Source: CAYRHS01 sp964424125
GTDB taxonomy: Bacteria > Actinomycetota > Acidimicrobiia > IMCC26256 > JAOSJL01
NCBI GenBank assembly: GCA_964424125.1
Contig: CAYRHS010000058.1
Location: 1 to 17,590 of the forward strand
DNA: 17,590 nt
Direction: 5' to 3'
A model generated the notes under the pieces. It saw nothing but the letters and a program-made list of their open reading frames with translations, searched no databases and had not been told where the DNA came from. A program made the position numbers and the translations under genes. Below, piece after piece: positions 6,842-14,444 of the stretch (position 1 is its first letter; each line of letters opens with the position of its first letter).

Positions 6842-8079
6842 CCGCGACGGTCGGTCCGAGCGCTCCTGGAACCGTGACGCCTGCGTTGGAGAGCGTCGGG
6901 GGAGCCGATGACGAGGTCAAACGCCTCGTCCACCGCCGCCTGCTCGAGCTCGACCCGGAAGGCGACGCGCTCCTCGACGGCGCCCTCTCGAGTCGGGTCG
7001 GTGAGATCCTGCGAGAGGTCGCGCCGCTGCTCCCCGCGGCCCGTTTCGAACGACTGTTGCGCGACCTCGTCGACGAGATCGGCGGCTTCGGGCCGCTCGA
7101 GCCGCTGCTCGCCGATCCGTCCGTGTCCGAGGTCATGGTGAACGGCGGAGGCGCGGTCTACGTCGAGCGTGACGGGACGCTGGAGCAGGACGCAGTCGAG
7201 GTGGACGCCGCCACCGCGGTGAGGCTCGTCGAACGTGTGGTCGCGCCGCTCGGGCTCCGGCTCGATCGGTCGTCCCCCATGGTCGAAGCTCGCCTCGCGG
7301 ACGGCTCGCGCCTGCACGCGGTGATCCCCCCGCTCGCTCCCGACGGTCCGTCGGTCACGATTCGGCGCTTCCGTGTCCGGCCCGTCCCGCTCGAGGCCTT
7401 CGACCCCGGTCCCGCGGCGGCGTTCCTCCGCTGGTCGGTGCGCGCCGGTTGGAACCTCCTGGTGGCCGGGGGCACCAGCGCGGGGAAGACGACGCTGCTC
7501 AACGCGCTCTCGGCGGCGATCGACGGGGCCGAGCGGGTCGTGACGATCGAGGAGACCGCCGAGTTGCGTCTCCAGCTCCCACACGTCGTCCGGCTCGAAG
7601 CCCGCCCCGCCAACGCCGAGGGGGTGGGCGCCGTCGACGTGCGTGACCTCGTGCGTACGGCGTTGCGCATGCGGCCCGATCGGGTCGTGGTCGGCGAGGT
7701 CCGGGGAGGGGAGGCGCTCGACATGCTCCAGGCGCTCAACACTGGCCACGACGGCTCCATGTCGACGGTGCACGCGAGCGCGCCCGTCGATGCGCTCCGC
7801 CGGCTCGAGGTGCTGGCGTCACTGGCCGCGGTGGCGCTGCCGTTGCCTGCGCTCCGGGCGCAGATCCACTCGTCGGTGGATGCCGTGGTGTTCGTGAGCC
7901 GGGGACGGGGTGCCCGGCGCATCGAGTCGATCTCCGAGGTGCGAGCTCGGGGCGCGCGGGTGGAGACGGTGCCGCTCTTCGAGCGTGACCGCGAGGGTGT
8001 GCTGCGCGAGCGGAACCGACCGAAGCGTCACGCTCGTCGCTCGAGCGTGGATGGATGGGAAGACGCGTGCGAGCGGTGA
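6838..8079 (+). CDS. tadA: TadA/CpaF-type secretion ATPase
   Basis: A 413-residue hexameric ATPase that powers assembly of Flp-type pili. The N-terminal domain has the CpaF hallmark FGPLEPLLADPSVSEVMVNG (residues ~84–103). The motor has Walker A GGTSAGKT (211–218), an Asp box (TIEETAELRLQ, 236–246), Walker B RVVVGEVRGGEAL (282–294) and a His box TGHDGSMSTVHA (302–313). All key residues are present. The start is taken as the GTG at 6838 because it overlaps the upstream stop by GTGA and puts the protein at family length; the frame is open farther upstream, but only as antisense-like filler. The ortholog in M. tuberculosis is Rv3659c. Confidence 0.93.
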   Translation: MTATVGPSAPGTVTPALESVGGADDEVKRLVHRRLLELDPEGDALLDGALSSRVGEILREVAPLLPAARFERLLRDLVDEIGGFGPLEPLLADPSVSEVMVNGGGAVYVERDGTLEQDAVEVDAATAVRLVERVVAPLGLRLDRSSPMVEARLADGSRLHAVIPPLAPDGPSVTIRRFRVRPVPLEAFDPGPAAAFLRWSVRAGWNLLVAGGTSAGKTTLLNALSAAIDGAERVVTIEETAELRLQLPHVVRLEARPANAEGVGAVDVRDLVRTALRMRPDRVVVGEVRGGEALDMLQALNTGHDGSMSTVHASAPVDALRRLEVLASLAAVALPLPALRAQIHSSVDAVVFVSRGRGARRIESISEVRARGARVETVPLFERDREGVLRERNRPKRHARRSSVDGWEDACER

Positions 8080-8933
8080 TCGCGGCCGTGGCCGGAGGAG
8101 CTTCGACCGTCCTCCTCTTCGGGACCGCCCGCCGGGAAGGGGCGCGCGCCCGGGCGCGGAGGTTGCGGCCGGGTGATGTCTGGCGGCTGCCGCCGGGACT
8201 GCGGGCGCGGCTGGCGGCTGCGCTGCGCGAGGCCGACCTGGCGCTGGCGCCCGAGGCCGCGGTCGAGGTCGGTGCTGCTGCTGCAGTGGCCGCGTCGGCG
8301 GTGGGCTTCGCGCTCGCACCGCCGCTCGCGTTCCTGGCCGGCCCGGGTGTCGCGGCCGCCGGGCCCGTCGGTCTCTTTCTGGCCCGCCATCGTCGTACGC
8401 GGCGCACCGAGGCCGCCCTCCCGGCGGCGCTCGAGCGCGTCGCGGCCGAGCTCCGGGGTGGGGGAACGGTCGCGAGCGCCGTCGACGCGCTCGCGACCGG
8501 AGCTGGTCCCCTGGCCGGCGACCTCGCGCGGGTGCGTGCACGAGCATCGCTCGGCGTCGGGCTCGAAGGAGGTCTGCGCGCCTGGCTGCGGGAGACCGAT
8601 TTGCCCGGGGTGCGCGCGGCGGCGGGCGCGCTGGCCGTCGCCGCGACGGCAGGCGGTCGGGCGGCGGACGCCGTCGAAGGGCTCGCGGCCTCGCAGCGAG
8701 ATCGGTTGGCGGTGCTTGGCGAAGCCCGATCGCTCGGGACCCAGGCTCGCCTCTCCGCCCTTGTCGTCGGCGCGGCACCGCTCGGCTATCTCCTCCTCTC
8801 GGGGGTGCTCGATCGCCGTGCCCTCCTCGTGCTCACGACCACGCCGATCGGCCAGGTGTGTCTCGTCGTCGGGCTGGCGCTCGAGGCTGCCGCCGGGTTG
8901 TGGATGCGCCGCATCGTGCGGGTCGAGCCGTGA
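8055..8933 (+). CDS. tadB: TadB-like pilus assembly membrane protein (T2SSF domain)
   Basis: A 292-residue protein: short N-terminal hydrophobic segment, paired helices around 75–105, a cytosolic T2SSF-type helical domain (LPAALERVAAELRGGGTVASAV … LAVAATAGGRAADAVEGLA), and two C-terminal helices (LSALVVGAAPLGYLLLSGVL and the following segment). It forms the inner-membrane platform on which TadA acts. The start is uncertain: ATG 8055, GTG 8067 (GGGAAG four bases before) and GTG 8076 (GTGA overlap with the tadA stop, the pattern used elsewhere in this operon) are all possible and differ by at most seven residues. Synteny corresponds to Rv3658c. Confidence 0.85.
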   Translation: MGRRVRAVIAAVAGGASTVLLFGTARREGARARARRLRPGDVWRLPPGLRARLAAALREADLALAPEAAVEVGAAAAVAASAVGFALAPPLAFLAGPGVAAAGPVGLFLARHRRTRRTEAALPAALERVAAELRGGGTVASAVDALATGAGPLAGDLARVRARASLGVGLEGGLRAWLRETDLPGVRAAAGALAVAATAGGRAADAVEGLAASQRDRLAVLGEARSLGTQARLSALVVGAAPLGYLLLSGVLDRRALLVLTTTPIGQVCLVVGLALEAAAGLWMRRIVRVEP

Positions 8934-9634
8934 TCCTGGAGGCCGCGCTGCCCTGGGTCCTCGCGGCGGGTTGGGGAGCCATCGTCTCGACGCCGATCGC
9001 TGTTGCCACGCGCCGCCGATCTGTACGCGGACGGGCTCGTTGCCTCGGGCCGCGACGTGCACCCTCGGCCGGCGTCGCTCCGGGAGGGTTCCACCGCGCG
9101 ACGGTCGTCGTGCGCGCGGCTGTGGCGACGCGCACGGGCGCCGTCGGTCGAGTCGCGCGGAGTGTCCGGGACGTCCGAGAACGGCGGCGACGCAACGCCG
9201 AGCTGCGACGCGCGGTTCCGGTCGCGGTCGACCTCGTCGGGGTGGGGATCGGCGCCGGCGCCACCCCGTATCTGGCGGTCTGCGTCGCCGCGGAATGGGC
9301 CCCGGCCGCGGTCGCCGCACTCCTCGCGCGCGTGGAGCGCTCCTGCCGGATCGGCGCGCCGTTCGCCGACGGGATGGATGAGCTCGGCGCGGAGTACCCG
9401 CCGCTGTCGGCACTGGCCGAGATCCTCGTCGCCTCGGACCGGCTCGGCGCACCCGTCGGTCCGGCCCTGGCCCGTCTCGCGGCCGAGGCCCGGACCGACA
9501 CGCGGCGTCGAGCGGAGGCGCGGGCTCGCGCGCTCCCGGTGCGATTGCTGTTCCCCCTCGTGTTCCTCGTCCTGCCGGCGTTCGGGCTCCTCACCGTGGT
9601 CCCCGCGCTGCTCGCCGGCCTCGCCCGCACGTGA
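8930..9634 (+). CDS. tadC: TadC-like pilus assembly membrane protein (T2SSF domain)
   Basis: The GTG at 8930 overlaps the TadB stop (GTGA). The 234-residue product starts with a hydrophobic segment (LPWVLAAGWGAIVSTPIAVA), then a basic linker, a T2SSF-type domain (AVPVAVDLVGVGIGAG … LAEILVASDRLGAPVGPALARLA) and a C-terminal hydrophobic hairpin (RLLFPLVFLVLPAFGLLTVV). In Tad systems TadB and TadC together form the membrane platform for pilin extrusion. Synteny corresponds to Rv3657c. The longer frame starting at 8858 overlaps TadB extensively and was not used. Confidence 0.85.
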   Translation: MILEAALPWVLAAGWGAIVSTPIAVATRRRSVRGRARCLGPRRAPSAGVAPGGFHRATVVVRAAVATRTGAVGRVARSVRDVRERRRRNAELRRAVPVAVDLVGVGIGAGATPYLAVCVAAEWAPAAVAALLARVERSCRIGAPFADGMDELGAEYPPLSALAEILVASDRLGAPVGPALARLAAEARTDTRRRAEARARALPVRLLFPLVFLVLPAFGLLTVVPALLAGLART

Positions 9635-9680
9635 GGGCCGCGCTTCCCCGCGCTTCAGTCACCGGATCGGGAGGAAGACC

Positions 9681-9884
9681 ATGTTCCGTAGCGTTCTCGC
9701 GACCTTGTACCGCTGGAAGAGCCGAGTGGTCGACGAGATCGGCCAGACGACTGCCGAGTACGCGCTCGTGATCGTGGGCGCGGCCGCGCTCGGCGCGCTG
9801 CTGCTCACGTGGGCTACGAAGACCGATGCCATCGGCGACCTGTTCAAGATCGTCCTGGATCAGGTCAAGAAACTGGCCAAGTAG
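9681..9884 (+). CDS. Flp-type pilin (DUF4244-like)
   Basis: The ATG at 9681 follows GGGAGGAAG (9669–9677). The 67-residue product has a basic leader, then IGQTTAEYALVIVGAAALGALLL. Cleavage after G21 would give a mature pilin with glutamate at +5 followed by tyrosine, the hallmark of class III (Flp) prepilins, and a ~20-residue hydrophobic helix for assembly. The short C-terminal part is Lys/Asp-rich (FKIVLDQVKKLAK). It is the fifth Tad gene, at the place of Rv3656c. The strong ribosome-binding site fits a major subunit that must be made in excess. The prepilin peptidase that would cut it is not in this window. Confidence 0.85.
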   Translation: MFRSVLATLYRWKSRVVDEIGQTTAEYALVIVGAAALGALLLTWATKTDAIGDLFKIVLDQVKKLAK

Positions 9885-9889
9885 CCGTC

Positions 9890-10288
9890 GTGCACACCTG
9901 TTGGCCTGCCCTGGTCCGTCGCGTCGTTCGCTCGCGCGACGGCCGGGGCCAGGCCACGGTCGAGTTCGCGCTCGTGCTGCCTCTCGTGTTGCTGACCGTG
10001 ATGGTCGTGCTGCAGGTGGCGCTCGTCGTGCGCGACCAGGTCGCCGTCGTCCACGCGGCGCGCGAAGCAGCGCGGGCGGCCAGCGTCGACCGTGACCCGG
10101 ACGCGGCCGCGGTCGCGGCCCGGCGCACGCTGGGCGAGGCCGATGTCGAGCTCCGGCGTCCCTCCGAAGTGGGCGAAACGCTCACGGTCGAGGTCCGGTA
10201 CCGGTCGGTGACGAACGTGCCCCTGGTCGGACCGCTCCTTCCCGACCCCGAGCTGTCCGCGCGCGCGGTGATGCGCGTCGAGCGGTGA
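9890..10288 (+). CDS. TadE-like pseudopilin
   Basis: The GTG at 9890 lies five bases after the pilin stop; no clear Shine-Dalgarno, so it probably relies on coupling. The 132-residue product has RGQATVEFALVLPLVLLTVM: G20 followed by a glutamate at +5 and a long hydrophobic helix, as in TadE-like minor pilins, then a predicted extracytoplasmic part (DQVAVVHAAREAARAAS … TVEVRYRS). TadE-like proteins are thought to be minor components or assembly factors of Flp pili. Corresponds by position to Rv3655c. The stop overlaps the next start (GTGA). Confidence 0.8.
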   Translation: MHTCWPALVRRVVRSRDGRGQATVEFALVLPLVLLTVMVVLQVALVVRDQVAVVHAAREAARAASVDRDPDAAAVAARRTLGEADVELRRPSEVGETLTVEVRYRSVTNVPLVGPLLPDPELSARAVMRVER

Positions 10289-10668
10289 GGCGATTCCGCC
10301 ACCGGGCCAAACCGGTTGACGATCAAGGCAGCGCGCTGATCCTCTCCATGTTCGTCGTCGCGTTCGGCTTGGCGCTCGCGGTCGCGCTGGGCCGCCTCGG
10401 CGTCGAGGTCGTGGGTGACGCCCGTGCCGAGCTGGCGGCGGATGCCGCCGCGCTCGCTGCCGCCGACGAGCTCGTACTCGGCGGCGGACCGAACAACGCA
10501 CGCCTGGCTGCGACCCGTGCTGCCGCTGCGAACGGCGCGGAGCTGGCCGCGTGCGACTGCGACGATTCGCCGGTAACCGTGGTGGTGCACCTCGACGCGG
10601 GTCCGGGGACCGTACTCGAGGCGCGTGCTCGCGCCGAGATAGAGGACGAGGCAACCGTCGTGCGCTGA
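10285..10668 (+). CDS. Rv3654c-family TadE/TadG-like protein
   Basis: The GTG at 10285 overlaps the previous stop (GTGA). The 127-residue product has a short basic start, DDQGSALILSMFVVAFGLALAVALG as the single membrane helix, then RAELAADAAALAAADELV, the alanine-rich segment typical of the Rv3654c/TadE-like secretion family. A CDC pair occurs in AACDCDDSPVTVVV. It closes the Tad operon; a weak hairpin follows at 10696. The role is inferred from context as a minor pilin or envelope factor. Confidence 0.75.
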   Translation: MRRFRHRAKPVDDQGSALILSMFVVAFGLALAVALGRLGVEVVGDARAELAADAAALAAADELVLGGGPNNARLAATRAAAANGAELAACDCDDSPVTVVVHLDAGPGTVLEARARAEIEDEATVVR

Positions 10669-10695
10669 GTGAGGGGCGGATCGCGACTCGCGCCC

Positions 10696-10713
10696 GGACG
10701 GAACGGGCCGTCT
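10696..10713 (+). terminator. Weak hairpin after the Tad operon
   Basis: GGACGG and CCGTCT pair (six pairs including one G·U) around a 6-base loop, 28 bases past the last Tad stop. No T-run follows. It is a weak terminator candidate. Confidence 0.25.
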
Positions 10714-10794
10714 CCGACGTCCGGTTGAGCGCACCCTGCCGCTTCGGCTTCAATCTGACGAGGCCACGATCGACGCTACGTTCCGGGGAGGAAG

Positions 10795-11595
10795 ATGGAT
10801 CTTGGCTTGCACGACCGGGTGGCGCTCGTGTGCGGCGCGAGCGAAGGCATGGGCCGCGGGGCGGCGCTCTCGCTCGCAGCCGAAGGCGCTCGGGTCGTGC
10901 TCGTGGCTCGTACCCGGGAGACCCTCGAGAAGACCGCCGCCGAGACCGAAGAGCGCGGCGCCTCCGAGACCGTGCCGCTCGTCGCTGACCTCATCGAGGA
11001 GGCATCGGTCCGCGACGTCGTGGCGACCGTGCTCGGTCGCTTCGGGCGCATCGACGTGCTCGCGAACACCGTGGGCCTCTGTGAGCCCGTACACGAAGGC
11101 TTCCTTGCCGAGGACGACTCGTACTGGAACCGCGCCTACCAGTCGGTGCTCATGGCCGCCGTGCGGACGTGCCGGGCCACGATCCCGGCCATGCGCGAGC
11201 AGGGTGGCGGAAGCATCGTGAACATCTCGGCCATGTCGGCGCGGCACTACCTCCCGATGCTCGCCCACTACTCGTCGCAGAAGGCCGCGCTCGCACACCT
11301 GACGAAGAATCTCGCGCGTGAGTTCGCGCGCGACGGCATCCGTGCCAACGCCGTCATGCCGGGCCTCATCGGATCCGAGGGCGTCATGCGACGCCTCGAT
11401 CAGCGCAAGCACGAACGCGGGTGGGACGAACAGCAGGTCTTCGACGCCGTGAACGACAAGTATCACGGTGTCACGTGGGCCGACCGGCTGGGCACACCCG
11501 GGGAGATCGGCGACGTCGTCGCCTTCCTCGCCTCCGACCGTGCGAGCTATGTGAACGGCGCGCTCGTCAACGTGGACGGCGGCTCACACTTCTAG
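10795..11595 (+). CDS. Short-chain dehydrogenase/reductase with altered catalytic motifs
   Basis: The ATG at 10795 follows GGGGAGGA (10785–10792). The 266-residue product has the SDR Rossmann fold: GASEGMGRG cofactor loop (residues 14–22), NTVG in place of NNAG (91–94), YSSQK (Y159, K163) as the catalytic YxxxK pair, and the C-terminal family signature (GTPGEIGDVVAFLASDRASYVNG … VDGGSHF). By eye alignment the usual catalytic serine 13 residues before the tyrosine is alanine (A146, with S145 and S148 beside it), and the usual helix-4 asparagine is not obvious. It is likely an NAD(P)-dependent oxidoreductase; the substrate is unknown. Convergent with the next gene, 14 bases between stops. Confidence 0.85.
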   Translation: MDLGLHDRVALVCGASEGMGRGAALSLAAEGARVVLVARTRETLEKTAAETEERGASETVPLVADLIEEASVRDVVATVLGRFGRIDVLANTVGLCEPVHEGFLAEDDSYWNRAYQSVLMAAVRTCRATIPAMREQGGGSIVNISAMSARHYLPMLAHYSSQKAALAHLTKNLAREFARDGIRANAVMPGLIGSEGVMRRLDQRKHERGWDEQQVFDAVNDKYHGVTWADRLGTPGEIGDVVAFLASDRASYVNGALVNVDGGSHF

Positions 11596-11609
11596 ACCGT
11601 TGCGTGCTC

Positions 11610-12041
11610 TCAAGCGGTCTCAGTCGTGGGACGGCGCGCCACGACCTTGAAGCGAGCGTCGGCGAGGGGGTCCTCGTCGACGGTGAGCAGGAACCGGTAA
11701 TTCCCCGCGGCCTGGAACTCGACGTTGTCGAAGTTCATGACGAACACACCCGGTTGGTCGTCGCCGATCCGAGCGTGAGCCGGGCGACCCGCCGCGAACG
11801 ATCCCGAGATGGGCCCCTTCGGCAGCAGGCTGTGGTTGTCGGCGTCGACGAGGTCGATCGTCATCGTGTGGTCCCGGTTCGTCTCGTCCCAGGGAACCCG
11901 CAGGATCGCGGCCAGCGAGAGATGGGCCCGGCGCGCAGGCAGGTGGTCGAAGCTCAGGACGTCCCAGCCGCCCCCGGTGATGTAGAGCTTGCCCTTCACG
12001 GCCTCGGCGTGGTCGGCGATGAGAAAGGTCGTCACGTCCAT
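11610..12041 (-). CDS. DUF6941-type protein of unknown function
   Basis: The start is set at the ATG 12039–12041 because the product then begins MDVTTFLIADHAEAVKGKLYITGGGWD, the characteristic opening of a small family I recognise as DUF6941. Upstream in-frame codons are antisense to the helicase gene and read as filler. The 143-residue protein is predicted to be mostly beta-strand (SLAAILRVPW, HTMTIDLVDAD, YRFLLTVDE), has no membrane segment, and shows no catalytic motif I know. It lies 25 bases after the helicase stop and may be cotranscribed, but a −10 box seven bases before the ATG suggests its own leaderless transcript. Confidence 0.75.
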   Translation of the reverse strand: MDVTTFLIADHAEAVKGKLYITGGGWDVLSFDHLPARRAHLSLAAILRVPWDETNRDHTMTIDLVDADNHSLLPKGPISGSFAAGRPAHARIGDDQPGVFVMNFDNVEFQAAGNYRFLLTVDEDPLADARFKVVARRPTTETA

Positions 12042-12048
12042 GACCCCG

Positions 12049-12054
12049 ATCGTA
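12049..12054 (-). promoter_or_regulatory. −10 box (TACGAT) for the DUF6941-type gene
   Basis: On the minus strand TACGAT is followed by seven bases and then the ATG, with no Shine-Dalgarno in between. This is the spacing expected for a leaderless mRNA starting at the A of ATG. No good −35 is visible. Confidence 0.4.
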
Positions 12055-12066
12055 CCGACGGGGCGA

Positions 12067-14352
12067 TCAGCCGGCCGCAGCGTCCAGGAATGCGACCGCT
12101 CCGGCCTTGTCGAGATGTTCGTTCCAGTTCCCGCACTTGGGCGAGTGCACGCACGACGGGCACCCGTCGGTGCAGGGGCACGCCTGCACGAGCGCCAGGG
12201 TCTCGCGCACATGACGTTCAGCCGCCTCGTAGGCGAGCTCGGCGATGCCGGCCCCACCGTCGTAGCCGTCGTAGACGAACACGGCGGGGGTGCTGGTCGC
12301 GGGGTGCTCCGCCATCGACACGCCCCCCACGTCCCAGCGGTCGCAGATCGCGAACCGGGGGAGCATGCCGATCAGCGCGTGCTCCGCGGCGTGCACCGTG
12401 CCGAGCAGTCGTGCGGGCTCGAGGCCGCCAGCGACGAGGCGCCCGCGCGACATCGTGTACCAGACAGCTCGGGTCGAAAGGCGCGTCGGCGGGAGCTCGA
12501 GGGGCTCGATCCCGAGGAGCTCACGTGTCGAAGCCCGTCGGCGCTGGTAGGCGATCGGTGTGTTCGTCACGTCGACCGTCCCGAGGTGCAGATCGGCCGC
12601 CCCGACCGGATGTTCACGTTCGAGGTGGCGAACCTCGATCTCCGTCTCGATCCGTGCCTGCGTGTACTCGTCGCACTCGTCGGCCGGTTCCAGCTCGGCA
12701 ACGTGGTGTTGCAGGTCGAGACGTCGGACCCGGAACTGGCGTCCCTGGTGGAGGTAGATCGCGCCCGGATGCGCGACCCGGAACACGCGTCCGCCGTCGA
12801 CGGTGCCGACGAGCTCCTCGTCCTGGTCGAAGAGCTCGTATTCCACGGTCCCGCCCGAGCGCAGCCCCACCCGCGCCGCGGGCGCGCTGCCCCCTGCCCA
12901 AAACAGGCGTCGTCCCCGGGGGCGGAGCTCGTCGGCCCGGACCAGCTCGAGGACCGCGTCGTCGAGCCCGGGCCCGAAGAAGGATTCGTCGTCCGGTGTC
13001 AGCGGGAGCTCGTGTACGGCACAGCGGAGCTGGTCGTGGAGCACGAACGGGTTGTCGGTGTTGACGACCGCGGCCTCGGGCGCACGGGTGAAGAGCTCGT
13101 TCGGGTGCCTCACGTACCACTGGTCGAGTTGGTCGTCGCCGGCCACGAGAGTGGCCGCCGCCCGGCGGTGACCGCGTCCCGCGCGTCCGGCCTGCTGCCA
13201 CAGCGACGCGAGCGTTCCGGGAAAGCCGTTCACGATCACGGCGTCGAGGCCTCCGACGTCGATGCCGAGCTCCAAGGCGGTCGTGGCGGCGATCCCGCGC
13301 AAGGCGCCCGAGGTGAGCCGGGCTTCGAGCTCCCGGCGCTCGGCGGGTAGGTACCCGGCCCGGTACGCGGCGACGCACTCCGCGAGGGCGGGCGCGCGCT
13401 CCTGGAGACGCTCGCGGGCGAGGCGCGCGACGACCTCGGCACCGCGCCGGCTCCGCGTGAACGCGAGCGTCTGGAAGCCCGCGGCCACGAACTCGGCGAG
13501 CAGGTCGGCGGTCTCCCGGTTGGCGGAGACCCTGGCGGTAGCGGTCTCATCGAGAAACGGTCGTTGCCAGCATCCGAAGGCCCGAGCCGATCGGGGTGCG
13601 GCATTGTCCGTGACCCCTCGAACCCGTTGCCCGCTCAGCTCCGAGGCGAGCTCGGTCGGGTTGCCGATCGTCGCGCTGGAGAAGCAGAAGGTCGGCGACG
13701 ATCCGTAGTGATCGCAGAGCCGCCGGAGCCGCCGGAGGACGTGTGCAACGTGACTGCCGAAGATCCCGCGCAACACGTGCAACTCGTCGACGACGACCCA
13801 CCGCAGCCGGGCGAGAAAGTCGCGCCAGCGCTCGTGGGCGGGGAGGATCCCCACGTGGAGCATGTCGGGGTTCGTGAACACCACGTTGGCGTGCCGTCGC
13901 GCCCACGCCCGATCGTCCTCGGGCGTGTCCCCGTCGTACGCGACCGCCCGGAGGCCCGACACGAGCCAGCTCCGAATCGACCGGAGCTGATCGCGGCCCA
14001 ACGCCTTCGTCGGGAAGAGGAGCAGCGCGGTGTCGCGGCTGCCCGAGAGCACGGACTCGAGGATCGGCACCTGGTAACAGAGCGACTTCCCGGAAGCCGT
14101 GCCGGTGGCGACGACCACGTCCTCGCCGTCGCGGAGCAGGTCGATCGCCTCTGCCTGGTGTGCCCAGAGCTGCTCGATCCCCCGGGTCCGCAGCCGCGCC
14201 GCCACATCCTCCGACAGCGGTGAAGCCGTTTCCCCGAACCTCGCCGCCCGTGCCGGCAGCTGCTCGACGTGCACCAGCCGATCCTTCGGAAGTGCTTCGA
14301 GCAGATCGACCGCGTCCCGAAGCTCAGCCGTCGCGGAGGGTTGTTCGGACAT
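12067..14352 (-). CDS. DEAD/DEAH-box repair helicase of the MrfA/YprA type (DUF1998)
   Basis: A 761-residue superfamily 2 helicase. Motif I is TGTASGKS (83–90), motif II DELH (189–192), motif III FSSATIG, motif IV region AFTRSRRGAEVVARL, and motifs V–VI TTALELGIDVGGLDAV … WQQAGRAGR. A long C-terminal part ends in CTDGCPSCVHSPKC, whose four cysteines (C727, C731, C734, C740) form the zinc site of the DUF1998/MrfA domain. In Bacillus, MrfA takes part in repair of mitomycin-C damage; the mycobacterial relative next to the Tad locus is Rv3649. All helicase motifs are intact. The ATG at 14352 has no Shine-Dalgarno but a −10 box at the leaderless distance. Confidence 0.9.
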   Translation of the reverse strand: MSEQPSATAELRDAVDLLEALPKDRLVHVEQLPARAARFGETASPLSEDVAARLRTRGIEQLWAHQAEAIDLLRDGEDVVVATGTASGKSLCYQVPILESVLSGSRDTALLLFPTKALGRDQLRSIRSWLVSGLRAVAYDGDTPEDDRAWARRHANVVFTNPDMLHVGILPAHERWRDFLARLRWVVVDELHVLRGIFGSHVAHVLRRLRRLCDHYGSSPTFCFSSATIGNPTELASELSGQRVRGVTDNAAPRSARAFGCWQRPFLDETATARVSANRETADLLAEFVAAGFQTLAFTRSRRGAEVVARLARERLQERAPALAECVAAYRAGYLPAERRELEARLTSGALRGIAATTALELGIDVGGLDAVIVNGFPGTLASLWQQAGRAGRGHRRAAATLVAGDDQLDQWYVRHPNELFTRAPEAAVVNTDNPFVLHDQLRCAVHELPLTPDDESFFGPGLDDAVLELVRADELRPRGRRLFWAGGSAPAARVGLRSGGTVEYELFDQDEELVGTVDGGRVFRVAHPGAIYLHQGRQFRVRRLDLQHHVAELEPADECDEYTQARIETEIEVRHLEREHPVGAADLHLGTVDVTNTPIAYQRRRASTRELLGIEPLELPPTRLSTRAVWYTMSRGRLVAGGLEPARLLGTVHAAEHALIGMLPRFAICDRWDVGGVSMAEHPATSTPAVFVYDGYDGGAGIAELAYEAAERHVRETLALVQACPCTDGCPSCVHSPKCGNWNEHLDKAGAVAFLDAAAG

Positions 14353-14359
14353 CGCAAGG

Positions 14360-14365
14360 AGGGTA
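14360..14365 (-). promoter_or_regulatory. −10 box (TACCCT) for the helicase gene
   Basis: On the minus strand TACCCT is followed by seven bases and the ATG at 14352, with no ribosome-binding site. This is consistent with a leaderless transcript. The −35 region is not recognisable. Confidence 0.35.
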
Positions 14366-14410
14366 GGGGCCGGGGTGCCGCCGCCGACGCACTCCCGCAG
14401 GGCCGGAGGA

Positions 14411-14430
14411 GGGGGCGGTGCCCCGCCCCC
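14411..14430 (-). terminator. GC-rich hairpin terminator of the lipoprotein–LCP operon
   Basis: GGGGGCGG (14411–14418) and CCGCCCCC (14423–14430) form a perfect 8-bp stem with a 4-base loop, beginning 14 bases past the LCP stop on the minus strand. No T-run follows. Confidence 0.6.
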
Positions 14431-14444
14431 ACTCGGCCGAAGCG

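Noticed and set aside
8028..9452. Minus-strand open frame of 474 codons
   Set aside because: Arg/Pro/Gly-rich shadow of tadB/tadC in high-GC DNA; no domain or ribosome-binding site.
12042..12257. Longer N-terminus for the DUF6941-type protein
   Set aside because: The extra 72 codons overlap the helicase 3' end and are compositionally shadow-like; the MDVTTFLIADHAE start matches the family opening.
11421..13350. Long plus-strand open frames (547 and 453 codons)
   Set aside because: They lie opposite the DUF1998 helicase and DUF6941-type genes, are Arg/Pro-rich or mirror-like in composition, and show no domain; the minus-strand reading has complete helicase motifs.
14355..14368. AAGGAGGG as a ribosome-binding site for the helicase
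   Set aside because: The purine-rich strand is the plus strand; on the coding (minus) strand it reads CCCTCCTT and cannot act as a Shine-Dalgarno.
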